Assembly (NCBI RefSeq): GCF_002939865.1
Contig: NZ_MDEE01000022.1
Span: forward strand, 19,222 to 83,221
Direction: 5' to 3'
Origin: Xanthomonas dyei
Lineage (GTDB): Bacteria > Pseudomonadota > Gammaproteobacteria > Xanthomonadales > Xanthomonadaceae
DNA: 64,000 nt
Position 1 is the stretch's first letter, and each line of letters starts with the position of its first letter. Under the pieces are notes generated by a model that searched no databases, was not told where the DNA came from, and worked only from the letters and a program-made list of their open reading frames with translations. A program made the translations under genes and the position numbers. Of the stretch, positions 1-9,229 are shown piece by piece.

Positions 1-108
1 GGGATTCTTGTCCTTGGCACCGCGGTGGCAGCCGGTGACGACGAACGCCATGACCAGCATGAGGGCAATCAGGCGCGCAGGCGCGGAAAACGTGGACCGT
101 CGGATCAT
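1..108 (-). CDS. bamD: Outer membrane assembly lipoprotein BamD, N-terminal fragment
   Basis: Only the first 36 codons are in the window; the gene continues off the left edge. The minus-strand ATG at 108 opens a lipoprotein signal peptide: a basic start (MIRR), a hydrophobic stretch and a lipobox VVTGC with the acylated Cys near residue 27. BamD is the outer-membrane lipoprotein of the BAM complex that inserts beta-barrel proteins. The call rests on the lipobox plus position: bamD is divergent from rluD in many gammaproteobacteria, as here. The TPR domains that would prove it lie outside the window, so another lipoprotein is not excluded. Confidence 0.72.
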   Translation of the reverse strand, partial: MIRRSTFSAPARLIALMLVMAFVVTGCHRGAKDKNP

Positions 109-228
109 GGGTCTGGGCAGGACGCGTCAGGAAAACGAAAGCGCGATGATAGCCTAGTGGCCTGTCCGGCGACTGACTCCTGCCGCCCGGACCCCCAAAT
201 TCCCGTTTTTGCCTGAGTGCCCGTGTCC

Positions 229-1224
229 ATGTCCGACCCATCTGCCGACCCCACCGACCCGTCCATCCGTCAGGCCATCGTGCCCGATAACGCCGCAGGT
301 CGCCGTTTCGACGCGGTGTTGGCCGAGCTGTTCCCCGAATTCTCGCGTTCGCGGCTGTCGGAGTGGATCAAGTCCGGCGATGCGCTGCTGGATGGCGAAA
401 TGGCGCGTCCGCGCGACACCTTGCGCGGCGGCGAGAGCGTGCAGCTGCAGGTGGTGCTGGAAACCCAGACCCATGCCGCCCCGCAGGACATCCCGCTGAA
501 CGTGTTGTACGAAGACGACCAGGTGCTGGTAATCGACAAGCCTGCCGGCCTGGTCGTCCACCCGGGCGCGGGCAATCCGGACGGCACCCTGGTCAATGCG
601 CTGCTGTTCCGCGACCCTGCGCTGTCGGCGGTGCCGCGCGCCGGCGTGGTGCATCGCCTGGACAAGGAGACCAGCGGCGTCATGGTGGTCGCGCGCACCG
701 TGCAGGCGCAGACCGCGCTGGTGGAACAGCTGTCCGCGCGCGATGTGCATCGCCAGTATCTGGCGGTGGTGGTCGGTGCGCTGGTGTCCGGCGGCACCGC
801 CAATGCGCCGATCGACCGCCACCCGCGCGATCGCCTGAAGATGGCCGTGCGCGACGACGGCCGCGACGCGGTCACCCATTACCGGCTGCGCGAACGCTTC
901 CGTGCGCATACCGCGCTGGAATGCCGCCTGGAAACGGGGCGCACCCATCAGATTCGCGTGCATATGGCGCATCTGAAGTCGCCGATCGTCGGCGACCCGC
1001 TGTACGGCGGCGCGCTCAAGCTGCCCAAGGGAGCCACCGACGAACTGGTGCACGAACTGCGCACCTTCAAGCGCCAGGCGCTGCATGCCGAAACGCTGGA
1101 ATTCCTGCATCCGGTCAGCGGCCAGCCGGTGCGCGCCACCGCGCCAGTGCCGGCCGACCTGCAGCGGCTGATGACCGCCCTGCGCGAAGACAGCGAACGT
1201 GCCGCCGAGCTGGCGCGCCGCTGA
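229..1224 (+). CDS. rluD: 23S rRNA pseudouridine synthase RluD
   Basis: It converts uridines 1911, 1915 and 1917 (E. coli numbering) in helix 69 of 23S rRNA to pseudouridine. An S4 RNA-binding domain occupies roughly residues 20-75, followed by the RluA-family catalytic domain with the signature HRLDKETSG; its Asp (about residue 145) is the catalytic nucleophile. The length of 331 aa is normal for RluD. An in-frame GTG at 217 would add four residues; the ATG at 229 is preferred, though neither has a strong Shine-Dalgarno. The divergent bamD upstream and pgeF immediately downstream match the conserved bamD-rluD-pgeF order known from E. coli. Confidence 0.95.
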   Translation: MSDPSADPTDPSIRQAIVPDNAAGRRFDAVLAELFPEFSRSRLSEWIKSGDALLDGEMARPRDTLRGGESVQLQVVLETQTHAAPQDIPLNVLYEDDQVLVIDKPAGLVVHPGAGNPDGTLVNALLFRDPALSAVPRAGVVHRLDKETSGVMVVARTVQAQTALVEQLSARDVHRQYLAVVVGALVSGGTANAPIDRHPRDRLKMAVRDDGRDAVTHYRLRERFRAHTALECRLETGRTHQIRVHMAHLKSPIVGDPLYGGALKLPKGATDELVHELRTFKRQALHAETLEFLHPVSGQPVRATAPVPADLQRLMTALREDSERAAELARR

Positions 1225-1225
1225 C

Positions 1226-2041
1226 ATGGCCGTGGCCGCACCGTTTGTGCTGGCGGCCGATTGGCCGGCGCCGCCACGCATCCAGGCGCTGACCACCTTG
1301 CGTTACGGGCTGGGCGGCTCGCTGCCGCCGTTCGACACGCTCAATCTGGGCAACCGCAACAGCCCAGAGGGCGATACGCCCGAGCAGGTGGAGCGCAACC
1401 GGGCACTGCTGGTCGAGGCGCTGGCGTTGCCGAGCGCGCCGCACTGGTTGCGGCAGGTGCACGGCGTGGAGGTCGTGCGCGTCGAAGCGCCGCTATTTGC
1501 ATCCGATGCGCGGTCCAATGGCGCGGGCGATCACGCGCCAGCTGCGTCCGAGCCGACGGCCGATGCAGCCGTCACCGCCGTGCCTGGCGTGGTACTGGCG
1601 ATCCTCACTGCCGATTGCCTGCCCGTGGTGCTGGCGGCGGCCGATGGCAGCGAAGTGGCGGCCGCGCATGCCGGTTGGCGCGGGCTGGCCGACGGCATGC
1701 TGGAGCGCAGCGTGGCCGCCATGCGCACGCCTGCATCGCAGTTGATCGCATGGCTGGGGCCGGCCGCAGGACCGCAGGCGTATGAAATCGGGCAGGACGT
1801 CTTCGACGCCTTCGTCGCCGACGATGCGCAGGCGCAGGACGCCTTCATCGCCACGCGGCCGGGGCATTGGCGTGTGGATCTCTATGCACTGGCGCGCCAG
1901 CGCTTGCAGCGTGCCGGCGTGCCGGCCAGCGCGATCCATGGCGGCGGGCTGTGCACCATTTCCGATCCGCAACGCTTCTTCTCGCACCGCCGCGACTGTC
2001 GCAGCGGACGCATGTCCACGCTGGCCTGGATCGCGCCCTGA
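1226..2041 (+). CDS. pgeF: PgeF/YfiH family multicopper-like purine nucleoside phosphorylase
   Basis: Protein of 271 aa of the former 'laccase domain' (DUF152, YfiH/LACC1) family. Characterised members phosphorolyse or deaminate purine nucleosides; E. coli YfiH/PgeF has also been tied to peptidoglycan editing. The metal and active-site elements are visible: the histidine in WLRQVHG, the ADCLPVV segment carrying the conserved Cys, and the histidine in AAHAGWRGL. The ATG lies 1 nt after the rluD stop, so the two genes are almost certainly co-transcribed. A longer in-frame start at 1199 would overlap rluD and is less likely. Confidence 0.9.
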   Translation: MAVAAPFVLAADWPAPPRIQALTTLRYGLGGSLPPFDTLNLGNRNSPEGDTPEQVERNRALLVEALALPSAPHWLRQVHGVEVVRVEAPLFASDARSNGAGDHAPAASEPTADAAVTAVPGVVLAILTADCLPVVLAAADGSEVAAAHAGWRGLADGMLERSVAAMRTPASQLIAWLGPAAGPQAYEIGQDVFDAFVADDAQAQDAFIATRPGHWRVDLYALARQRLQRAGVPASAIHGGGLCTISDPQRFFSHRRDCRSGRMSTLAWIAP

Positions 2042-2049
2042 ACACGCCG

Positions 2050-2568
2050 TTGTTTGCGCAGGTACTGGGCCAGGATGCCTTTGCACAGCTGCCTGCGCCG
2101 GTGCGCGCGCTGCATTCGGTACAGCAGCGGCAGACCTTTGGCGGACGGGCGCAGATCCAGCGCGGTCGTCATGCCTTGGTGCCGTTGCTGGCGTTGCTGA
2201 GCCGGTTGCCGCGCAGTGGCGAGGTGGATGTCGAAGTGGAGTTTCTGGTCGATGCGCACGGCGAGCGTTGGCATCGGCGGTTTGCGGGGTTGCCGATGTA
2301 TTCGCGGTTGTGGCGGGAGGGCGGCGCACTGCGCGAGCACCTGGGCGCGGTGCGCTTCGAATTTGCGCTGCGCGCCGATGCCGACGCGTTGTACTGGCAG
2401 GCCACGCGCGTGTGGGCGTTCGGCGTGATTCCGCTACCTGCGCGCTGGTTCGATCGGGTGCGTTGCCGCGAGCATGCCGACGCCGGCCGCTATGGATTTT
2501 TCGTCGACGTACACTTGCCGTTGGTCGGGCCGTTCATTCGCTACGAGGGTTGGCTTGCGCCACGTTGA
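2050..2568 (+). CDS. DUF4166 domain-containing protein
   Basis: About 172 aa, recognised as DUF4166 by its opening (an LG..FAQLP..VRALHS pattern) and by the conserved C-terminal region ending near a WLAPR motif. Function is unknown. The start is uncertain: no ATG lies near the conserved N-terminus. A TTG at 2050 is the nearest standard codon, a CTG at 2038 overlapping the pgeF stop would fit the family alignment better, and a GTG at 1951 would give a long overlap with pgeF. It belongs to the rluD-pgeF transcription unit by spacing and overlaps the next gene by 14 nt. Confidence 0.7.
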   Translation: MFAQVLGQDAFAQLPAPVRALHSVQQRQTFGGRAQIQRGRHALVPLLALLSRLPRSGEVDVEVEFLVDAHGERWHRRFAGLPMYSRLWREGGALREHLGAVRFEFALRADADALYWQATRVWAFGVIPLPARWFDRVRCREHADAGRYGFFVDVHLPLVGPFIRYEGWLAPR

Positions 2569-2989
2569 ATCCCCGCAGGTCGCTACGCGCAGTGCGCCGG
2601 CCACCATCGTGTTCGATGGGGTGTGCCTGCTGTGCAATGGCTGGGTCAAATTCCTGCTGCGCCGAGATCGGCGCGGGCGTTATCGCTTTGCTGCGATGCA
2701 GGGGCAAGCCGGGCGTGCGTTGTTGCAGCAGCACGGGCTGGATCCCGATGATCCGTTGTCGTTTCTGCTGGTGGACGGCACCGGCGCATGGACCGACAGC
2801 GATGCGATCGTGCGCGTGCTGGCCGGTTTGGGTGGCGTTTGGCGCTTGTTTGCCGTGTTGCGCGTGGTGCCGCGCGGCCTGCGCGACATCGGGTATCGCC
2901 TGATCGCACGCAATCGCTATCGCTGGTTCGGGCGCACCGAGCACTGCATGCTGCCAACACCCGAGCAGCGTGCGCGGTTCCTGGATTAG
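2555..2989 (+). CDS. DCC family thiol-disulfide oxidoreductase (DUF393)
   Basis: A protein of 144 aa with the family signature DGVCLLC near residue 22, i.e. the DxxCxxC motif that names the DCC family; the two cysteines are the presumed redox pair. No signal peptide is visible, so a cytoplasmic location is expected. The start is taken as the TTG at 2555, which overlaps the end of the DUF4166 gene; the only upstream ATG (2474) would overlap far more. DUF4166 and DCC proteins are often neighbours. Substrate and physiological role are unknown. Confidence 0.8.
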   Translation: MRHVESPQVATRSAPATIVFDGVCLLCNGWVKFLLRRDRRGRYRFAAMQGQAGRALLQQHGLDPDDPLSFLLVDGTGAWTDSDAIVRVLAGLGGVWRLFAVLRVVPRGLRDIGYRLIARNRYRWFGRTEHCMLPTPEQRARFLD

Positions 2990-3016
2990 CCCTCTCCGCT
3001 GCGAAGCCATCCCCGC

Positions 3017-3084
3017 GTAGGAGCGCACCCGGGCGCGATGGGGCGTTATCGATAAAGCTTCGTCGCGCCCGGGTGCGCTCCTAC
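3017..3084. repeat. REP-like extragenic palindrome, copy 1
   Basis: A 68-bp near-perfect inverted repeat starting GTAGGAGCGCACC and ending with its complement GGTGCGCTCCTAC, with a short AT-rich centre (TATCGATAAAGC). The GTAG head and paired opposite orientation are typical of REP elements mobilised by REP-associated tyrosine transposases (RAYTs). It lies between convergent genes, where it could also act as a bidirectional transcription barrier. Confidence 0.75.
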
Positions 3085-3180
3085 GATAATCCGGCTATCT
3101 GCGAGATGGCTTTGCGGTGCGGCGTGTTGTTGGGCTGTGTGCGCTGCATCAAGCATGGCGGACACGCACGCTTGCCTTGC

Positions 3181-3248
3181 GTAGGAGCGCACCTGGGCGC
3201 GACGGGGCGTTACCGATAAAGCTACGTCGCGCCCGGGTGCGCTCCTAC
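3181..3248. repeat. REP-like extragenic palindrome, copy 2
   Basis: A second 68-bp copy in the same orientation as the one at 3017, differing at only a few positions, mostly within the arms and centre. The two copies are separated by 96 bp of unrelated sequence and together form a BIME-like cluster between the DCC gene and the convergent chemotaxis receptor gene. Confidence 0.75.
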
Positions 3249-3276
3249 GGGGACTGCGATTCGCTGCGCTGGCGGT

Positions 3277-5145
3277 TTAGGCCGCCGCGCTGTTGAAGCT
3301 TGCGCGCACAACACTCGCGTTGCCGCTGTGCGCAGGCTGCAGGCGGAAGATCGAAACCGCATCGGCCAGTTCCACCGCCTGTTCTTCCAGGCTGCGTGCG
3401 GCCGCGGTGGCTTCTTCCACCAACGCGGCGTTGCGTTGGGTGACCTCGTCGAGCTGCGCGACGGTGCGGTTGACCTGTTCGATGCCGCTGGACTGCTCGG
3501 CGCTGGCCGAGGTGATCTCGCTCATGATGTCGGTGACGTGTTTGACCGAGCCGACGATCTCGCGCATGGTCGCGCCGGCGCGATGCACCAGCCCCGAGCC
3601 CAGCTCCACCTTGTCGGTGGAATCGGCGATCAGCGTCTTGATCTCTTTTGCCGCATCGGCCGAGCGCCGCGCCAGTGCGCGCACTTCGGAGGCGACCACC
3701 GCAAACCCGCGGCCCTGTTCGCCGGCACGCGCCGCTTCCACCGCGGCGTTCAACGCCAGGATATTGGTCTGGAACGCGATGCCGTCGATGACACCGATGA
3801 TCTCACCGATCTTGCGCGAGGCGGTGCTGATCTGGCTCATGGTGGAGACCACATCGTCCATCACCTGGCCGCCGCTCTGCGCCACTTCACCGGTGCCTAC
3901 CACCAGGCGGTTGGCCTGCAGCGCGCTCTCGGCGTTTTGCTTCACGGTGGAGGTGAGTTCTTCCATCGAGCTTGCGGTTTCTTCCAGGTTCGCCGCCTGC
4001 TGTTCGGTACGTTCGGACAGATCGGTATTGCCGGCAGCGATTTCCACCGCCGCCTGGCGGATGGTGTCCGATGCCGTCTGGATGCCGCCGATGATTTCGG
4101 TCAGACGGGCGACGGTCTGGTTGGTGTCGTCGCGCAGACGCGCAAAGATGCCGTGCGCATCGCCGTCCACGCGCTGGGTGAGGTCGCCTTCGGCCAGCGC
4201 GCCGATCACGCGCGCCAACGCGGCCAGGTGGGTTTCCACCGAGTCGTAGATGCGGTTGATGCCTTGCGCCAGCGACAGCAACACGCCGTCCATGCCGTCG
4301 ACCTGCATGCGGCGGCTGAAATCGCCAGCCGATGCCGCGTCGATGATCTGCATCAGCGCCTGCTCGGCGTTCACCTGCGCGGTGACGTCCATCCACTGCG
4401 CGATGGTGCCCAGTTTGGTGCCGTCGGCGGCAATGATCGGGCTGTAGACGAAATCGATCTGGCGGCCGAAGAACGGGGCGCGCACGGCCTTGGATGCAGT
4501 CAAGGCGCGCATGCGATCGATGGCGGCCTGGCTGTCGGGATAGATGTCGCCGATGCTGCCGCCGACGAACCCTTCGGCATGGAAGCTGGGGCGGAAGCTC
4601 TGCACATCCGGCTCGATCAGCTTGAGCATCGCGAGCAGCTTGCGGTTGGCGAACAGCACCTGGCCGTCGTCGTCGGCGATGCGGATCATGGTGTCCAGAT
4701 CGTCGAGTGCCTTGATCACGAATTGCCCATGGCGCAGGCCTTGTTCCATCACGTCGATGCGGATGGCCAGCTTGTCCTGGGCTGCCTGCAACGTCTGCAG
4801 CAGCGGTGCGAGCTCACCGGATGCGGTGCGCAGGTCCAGGCGCTGGAAGCGGCCTTCGCCCAGCGCAGCGACCGCATTCACTGCCTGCTGCAGCTGCGCG
4901 CTGTTGCGACGACGCGTCCACCACCATAGGCCAACGCTGGCCGCGCCGAGCACCAGCAGGGCCGGGAACAGCTTCGCGAACGCGCTACCGATGCCGCCGG
5001 GCACCAGCGTGGCGGCGTAGAACGTCAGCAAAGCCAGCAGCCCGAGGTGTGCGGCAGCGGGCATCCATGCAGTCCAGGTGGTACGCGCAACGTTTGCGCC
5101 CGCCGGTGGGCGGGAAACGGGTGCGGCATCGTGTGAAGGCAACAT
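3277..5145 (-). CDS. Methyl-accepting chemotaxis protein with cytoplasmic PAS domain
   Basis: A receptor of 622 aa that would signal through CheA/CheW. Two closely spaced membrane segments (about 28-50 and 57-76) leave almost no periplasmic loop, so sensing is probably cytoplasmic. A PAS domain follows (about 140-265, with a family-specific insert), then two HAMP-like regions (about 270-380) and the signalling hairpin, whose tip contains the highly conserved [20 protein letters not shown] stretch. There is no C-terminal NWETF-type CheR tether. The ligand cannot be read from the sequence. It stands alone here, with no che genes nearby. Xanthomonas genomes usually carry many such receptors. Confidence 0.92.
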   Translation of the reverse strand: MLPSHDAAPVSRPPAGANVARTTWTAWMPAAAHLGLLALLTFYAATLVPGGIGSAFAKLFPALLVLGAASVGLWWWTRRRNSAQLQQAVNAVAALGEGRFQRLDLRTASGELAPLLQTLQAAQDKLAIRIDVMEQGLRHGQFVIKALDDLDTMIRIADDDGQVLFANRKLLAMLKLIEPDVQSFRPSFHAEGFVGGSIGDIYPDSQAAIDRMRALTASKAVRAPFFGRQIDFVYSPIIAADGTKLGTIAQWMDVTAQVNAEQALMQIIDAASAGDFSRRMQVDGMDGVLLSLAQGINRIYDSVETHLAALARVIGALAEGDLTQRVDGDAHGIFARLRDDTNQTVARLTEIIGGIQTASDTIRQAAVEIAAGNTDLSERTEQQAANLEETASSMEELTSTVKQNAESALQANRLVVGTGEVAQSGGQVMDDVVSTMSQISTASRKIGEIIGVIDGIAFQTNILALNAAVEAARAGEQGRGFAVVASEVRALARRSADAAKEIKTLIADSTDKVELGSGLVHRAGATMREIVGSVKHVTDIMSEITSASAEQSSGIEQVNRTVAQLDEVTQRNAALVEEATAAARSLEEQAVELADAVSIFRLQPAHSGNASVVRASFNSAAA

Positions 5146-5812
5146 AGGCTGAGTCCAACTAGTGTTCTGGGATAGGGGGAACGGTGTGCTGCAGGAGTGG
5201 CTGCAATGGGGGTATCGGCGGCCGAGCCCGAATCATGATGGTGTGAAAGGACCGTTTATCGGAATGCGTGCTGCGGACCACGTAAAAAGCTGATGTGGTT
5301 GATTTGGAAGGGTTTTCAGTTGCGGTGCGTATGTTTTGAGCAACTCGCGGGCGCCCGGAATCGGTGTTGGTAGTTGTAAATTTCGCGTGAATTTAGATCG
5401 TCGTGAGGTCGGGCAATTCCGTGCTCCGATGGAGTGCACATGGGCTGTTTGCTTCCATCTAATCTGGTCGCGGCGACTAGCGCGCGTTGCACCATTGCCG
5501 CTAGTCCGACATCGCGCTGAAATCGGAGCGGGCACGAACCACCGCCATGGCAGTGCAACGGGCGTCGGGAAATCGCAGCAGGAGAACGTGAAAGGCAGCG
5601 ATCCGAAAAACTTCGCCAAAGACCTCAATCGGACAAGGCTCGGTGCGATGCAGATGGTTCGCCCGTCAAACCGCAGTTCCGGCACACCTGTCATCGGCGG
5701 ACGCAACACCGTGCAGTCAGGCGTACCGCCAGAACCACGGATTCCGACCGCACACCGCATGCTCCGCCCCACCTGGGCAACGACGATCCGGCCGATCGGC
5801 AGGCCGCACCCA
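5146..5812. other. Intergenic region of 667 bp, no convincing gene
   Basis: The region lies upstream of the chemotaxis receptor gene and downstream of gcd. It must hold the receptor promoter. It includes a less GC-rich stretch around 5370-5400 and a small inverted repeat (GACTAGCG at 5475 and its complement at 5499). Open frames on both strands have no recognisable domain or start signal and are taken as chance. Confidence 0.6.
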
Positions 5813-5845
5813 TAAAAAAAACCGGCCGTCTCGCGACGGCCGGTC
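5813..5845 (-). terminator. Rho-independent terminator of gcd
   Basis: Read on the minus strand, a perfect GC-rich stem (ACCGGCCGTC with its complement, loop GCGA or smaller) is followed directly by a run of eight T (A run at 5813-5820 on the plus strand). It lies about 30 nt after the gcd stop codon and is the clearest terminator in the window. Confidence 0.93.
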
Positions 5846-5875
5846 TGTGGTGTCACTGCACGACGGGTCTGGCGA

Positions 5876-8353
5876 TTACTTCGCTGGCGCCGCCTTTGCA
5901 TCGTCCGGCAATGCCCAGGCGATGACGCTGTCGCCGGACTTGGTTTCCATGCGGTCGTGTCCACCCACGGCGGCCACGATGTACTGCTTGCCATCGATGG
6001 TGTAGCTCATCGGGGCAGCCTGCGGGCCGGCCGGCACGCGGGTTTCCCAGACCTGCTTGCCGGTGCGGGTGTCGAAGCCGCGCATGAAGTCGTCCAGGGC
6101 TGCGCCGATGAAGGTCACGCCGCCGGCGGTGGCCAGCGAGCCGCTGTTGTTGGGCGTGCCGATCTCGAACTTGGTCTTGGACGGGATGCCCATCGGGCCC
6201 TGGTCGTAGCCGGTGCCCAGCGGACGGCGCCACAGCACTTGCTGGGTGCGCAGATCCACACCGGAGATGTAGCCCCACGGCGGCGCCACGCACGGGGTGT
6301 TGAGCGGCGACATCCACGGCTCCTTGCGGGCGCCGTAGGCCAGGCCCTTCTGCGCCATGTAGCCGGGGGTCTTGCTCTTGCCGTCGAACACCGACACGAC
6401 GCCGAGTTCGTTCATTTTCTCGCGGGTATAGACCTGCAAGGTGTAGGGCAGGCGATTGCTGTTCATCACCATGATGCCGCGCTGCAGATCGACCGAGACG
6501 CCGCCCCAGTTGATGCCGCCGTGGTTGCCGGTGAACGCCAGCGAGCCTTGCAGCGTCGGCGGGGTGAACATGCCTTCGTAGCGCAGCTGCTTGAACTGGA
6601 TACGGCAGGCCAGCTGATCGAACGGGGTCATGCCCCAGGCATCGGATTCGATGATGGTTTCGACCTCGCGGCTGGGCGCGCCCACGGTGTTGGGCATGCC
6701 CGGCGAGATCGGCTGGGTGGCAGCGGTCCAATCGCCATGATCGGTGCCCTGCGGCACGGCCATCTGCTTGACCGGCATCAACGGCGCGCCGGTGGCACGA
6801 TCCAGCACGAACACCTGGCCGGACTTGGTGGCCTGGATCACTGCAGGACGGGTGCCGCCGCCGGCGACCGGCCAATCGACCAGGTTCGGCTGCGGGCCGA
6901 TGTCGTAATCCCACAGGTCGTGGTTGACGGTACGGAAATGCCAACGCTCCTTGCCGGTAGCCGCGTCCACGGCGACCAACGAGGCAGTGTATTCCTCATC
7001 CTGCGGGGTACGGCCCTTGCCGAAGAAATCGCCGGACGCATTGCCGGTGGGCAGATACACCAGGCCCAGCTCGTCGTCGGCCGCCATCAGCGACCACACG
7101 TTCGGGGTCGAACGCGTGTAGGTCTGGCCAGCGGGCGGTTCGGCGGTGATCGCCGGGTTGCCCAGATCCCAGGCCCAGCGCAGCTGGCCGGTGAGGGCAT
7201 CGAAGCCACGCACCACGCCGGACGGCGCATCGCCTTCCTGACCATCACGCACCTGGCCGGTCGGCTGGATCACCACGCCGCGCATCACCACCGGCGGCGA
7301 GGTCGGGCCGACGAAGCCCGGCTTGGTATTGCCGGTGCCTGCATTGAGGTCCACATAGCCGTTGTTGCCGAAGCTGGCGCAAAGCTTGCCGGTCTGCGCG
7401 TCCAGCGCGCCGAGGCGGCCATCGACCATCGGCCAGAAGATCCGCGTCGGGCACTCGGCAGTGCCTTCCGGCGCCTGGTAGTACGACACGCCACGGCAGG
7501 TGGTGGCGGCCACACCGGCCATCGCCTTGGGGTTGGTCTGTGGGTCGAAGCGCCAGCGCTCCTTGCCGTTGGCCGCTTCCACCGCGATCACCTTCTGGGT
7601 GGGTGTGCAGATGTACAGCAGGTCGCCGATCTTGAGCGGGGTGTTCTGAAAGGCATAACCCAGCTTGGAATCCTTCGGCTTCAGATCGCCGGTATGGAAT
7701 TCCCAGGCCACCTTGAGGTTCTTCACGTTGTCCGGGGTGATCTGCGCGCCGGGGGTGTAGTGATTGGACAGGTTGGAACCGGCATACGCGGTCCAGTTGC
7801 TGGCGTCGTGATTGGCAGCGACATTGCCGTCCGGGCTGGGTACGTTGCCGCGGCTGAAGGCGGTGGCAGTGTCGGCCGGTTGCTTCGATGCATCCGCCAG
7901 TTCCACATTACGCGGCACAAACAGCGGCCACAGGATCAGGGCGGCGCCAAGGATCGGCAGCACGCCGGTCACCACGACATAGCCCGCACCGGACAACGGC
8001 TGCATGCGCCGACGCGCCACGCCCCAGAACGGCAGCAGCACCAGGCCCAACACCGACATCCAGGCCAGACGCGGGACCAGGCCCCAACCGTCCAGGCCTA
8101 CTTCCCACAGCGCCCACGCGATGGTGGCCGCCAGCGTGGCGCCAAACAGCCACAGGCCGGCACGCTTGCCCAGCGCCAGCAACACGCCGGCCAGCAGCAG
8201 TGCGATACCTGCGAGCAGGTAGTACCAGGAACCACCAACGGCCACCAGGCGGCCGCCTTCGTAGGCGAGCACCGCACCGAGCACGGCGATCACCACGGCA
8301 TAGGCCACCAGCAACCAGGTGCCTAGCCCACGTTTTGAGGATTGATCAGTCAT
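5876..8353 (-). CDS. gcd: Membrane-bound PQQ-dependent glucose dehydrogenase
   Basis: This quinoprotein of 825 aa oxidises D-glucose to glucono-lactone in the periplasm and passes electrons to ubiquinone. Five N-terminal membrane segments (within residues 12-145) are followed by an eight-bladed PQQ propeller domain; repeated blades with W-motif-like ends (e.g. ANGKERWRFD, ATGKERWHFR, RTGKQVWETR) are easily seen. Length matches E. coli Gcd (about 796 aa) closely. It is monocistronic, with its own terminator at 5813. PQQ biosynthesis genes are not in the window and must be elsewhere. Gluconate made this way acidifies the surroundings and feeds the Entner-Doudoroff pathway; that role is family knowledge. 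Confidence 0.94.
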   Translation of the reverse strand: MTDQSSKRGLGTWLLVAYAVVIAVLGAVLAYEGGRLVAVGGSWYYLLAGIALLLAGVLLALGKRAGLWLFGATLAATIAWALWEVGLDGWGLVPRLAWMSVLGLVLLPFWGVARRRMQPLSGAGYVVVTGVLPILGAALILWPLFVPRNVELADASKQPADTATAFSRGNVPSPDGNVAANHDASNWTAYAGSNLSNHYTPGAQITPDNVKNLKVAWEFHTGDLKPKDSKLGYAFQNTPLKIGDLLYICTPTQKVIAVEAANGKERWRFDPQTNPKAMAGVAATTCRGVSYYQAPEGTAECPTRIFWPMVDGRLGALDAQTGKLCASFGNNGYVDLNAGTGNTKPGFVGPTSPPVVMRGVVIQPTGQVRDGQEGDAPSGVVRGFDALTGQLRWAWDLGNPAITAEPPAGQTYTRSTPNVWSLMAADDELGLVYLPTGNASGDFFGKGRTPQDEEYTASLVAVDAATGKERWHFRTVNHDLWDYDIGPQPNLVDWPVAGGGTRPAVIQATKSGQVFVLDRATGAPLMPVKQMAVPQGTDHGDWTAATQPISPGMPNTVGAPSREVETIIESDAWGMTPFDQLACRIQFKQLRYEGMFTPPTLQGSLAFTGNHGGINWGGVSVDLQRGIMVMNSNRLPYTLQVYTREKMNELGVVSVFDGKSKTPGYMAQKGLAYGARKEPWMSPLNTPCVAPPWGYISGVDLRTQQVLWRRPLGTGYDQGPMGIPSKTKFEIGTPNNSGSLATAGGVTFIGAALDDFMRGFDTRTGKQVWETRVPAGPQAAPMSYTIDGKQYIVAAVGGHDRMETKSGDSVIAWALPDDAKAAPAK

Positions 8354-9173
8354 TTTGAGATGTCAGGAAGGACTCGGGGCCGCAACGGGCGACAAGTCGT
8401 GGAGGGAGAGAGGTCGCCCGTTGGCAAAGGCTGCCGACGACCTTGGATATGAACGCGCAGCCCCTCCCAGGGTCCTCAGCGCTACTCATCTGAATATTTT
8501 AGACCCCTGAGCGCCGCCTGTCCGTGACGGAATAGGAACCACCGTTCCAACCTGCAGTTCGGATGCACTGAATTTGCGTGGAGTTGAGCAGTGCATCGAA
8601 GGACGCTGACATTTCGGCGGATGCGCGGTGACACCTGACGAGCGATCCACGCAAGACTCGCTGTCGCTGTGCCTTTCTGCTTTGCTATTGCTTTGGCTTC
8701 GCTTGTCTTTTTGCGTTGGCCTCACCCAGTCGCCTTAAAGCAAGCCGAGCACCGCAGTCACGCGTGGCCGAAGAGGTGCCCTTGTCTGAGCGAATCGAGT
8801 TTGAGCGCCGTGCCGCGCATGGGGAGGAGTACAGCGCACCGGTGCGGCCGTATCGCAGCGGAGTGCGTCGGGCGACAGCGGTTGAGGCCGGGCTTTGGGA
8901 ATCGATAATCGGGATTTGCAAAGCACTGCGGTCACTCCAGCACCACGGTGAATCCAGAGCACAGAGCCGAATCAAGAGCACAGTGCCGAATCCAGAGTAC
9001 GTCGCTCGCTCCAAAGCACAGCGCTCAAGCCGGGGCTGCGACAGTCCATCGAGCACAATGTCGGATTGCTCGCGTGACTGCCGTACCCTCATCCGCCCTT
9101 CGGGCACCTTCTCCCGGAGGGAGAAGGGAATGTATCCAGCCTCTCGCAAGAAGAATGTCTCCAGCCTCTGGCG
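8354..9173. other. Non-coding region of about 820 bp between gcd and otsA
   Basis: It holds the gcd promoter side, a 19-bp tandem repeat (8950-9000) and a CTCATCCGCCCTTCGGGCACCTTC-like dispersed motif around 9088-9127 that recurs in altered form at 13258 and 37120. The open frames through it (for example 8716-9276 plus) are rich in Arg/Ser and cross the repeats; I see no domain and treat them as non-coding. Confidence 0.55.
8950..9000. repeat. Short tandem repeat, 19-bp period, about 2.6 copies
   Basis: Successive units begin GAATCCAGAGCACAG, GAATCAAGAGCACAG and GAATCCAGAGTAC, spaced exactly 19 bp apart with one to three differences. It lies in non-coding sequence, so copy number could vary between strains. 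Confidence 0.7.
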
Positions 9174-9213
9174 GGAAGAAGGCAATGCACGCAGCGAGTC
9201 TGCGTACATTGCC
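9174..9213 (-). terminator. Probable terminator of the trehalose operon
   Basis: On the minus strand, 17 nt after the otsA stop, a 14-bp stem (GGCAATGTACGCAG paired with CTGCGTGCATTGCC, one G-T wobble) with a 5-nt loop is followed by the pyrimidine-rich TTCTTCCC. The T run is weak, so termination efficiency is uncertain. Confidence 0.6.
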
Positions 9214-9229
9214 CCGCACCGAGGAAAGC

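Noticed and set aside
5475..5506. GACTAGCG inverted repeat upstream of the chemotaxis receptor
   Set aside because: Only 8-bp arms and no matching known operator; too weak to report as a site.
5233..5994. Minus-strand open frame reaching into the end of gcd
   Set aside because: It reads through the gcd terminator and out of frame with gcd; no domain seen.
5957..8326. Plus-strand open frame of 789 codons antisense to gcd
   Set aside because: Shadow of the gcd codon pattern; no start signal or recognisable domain.
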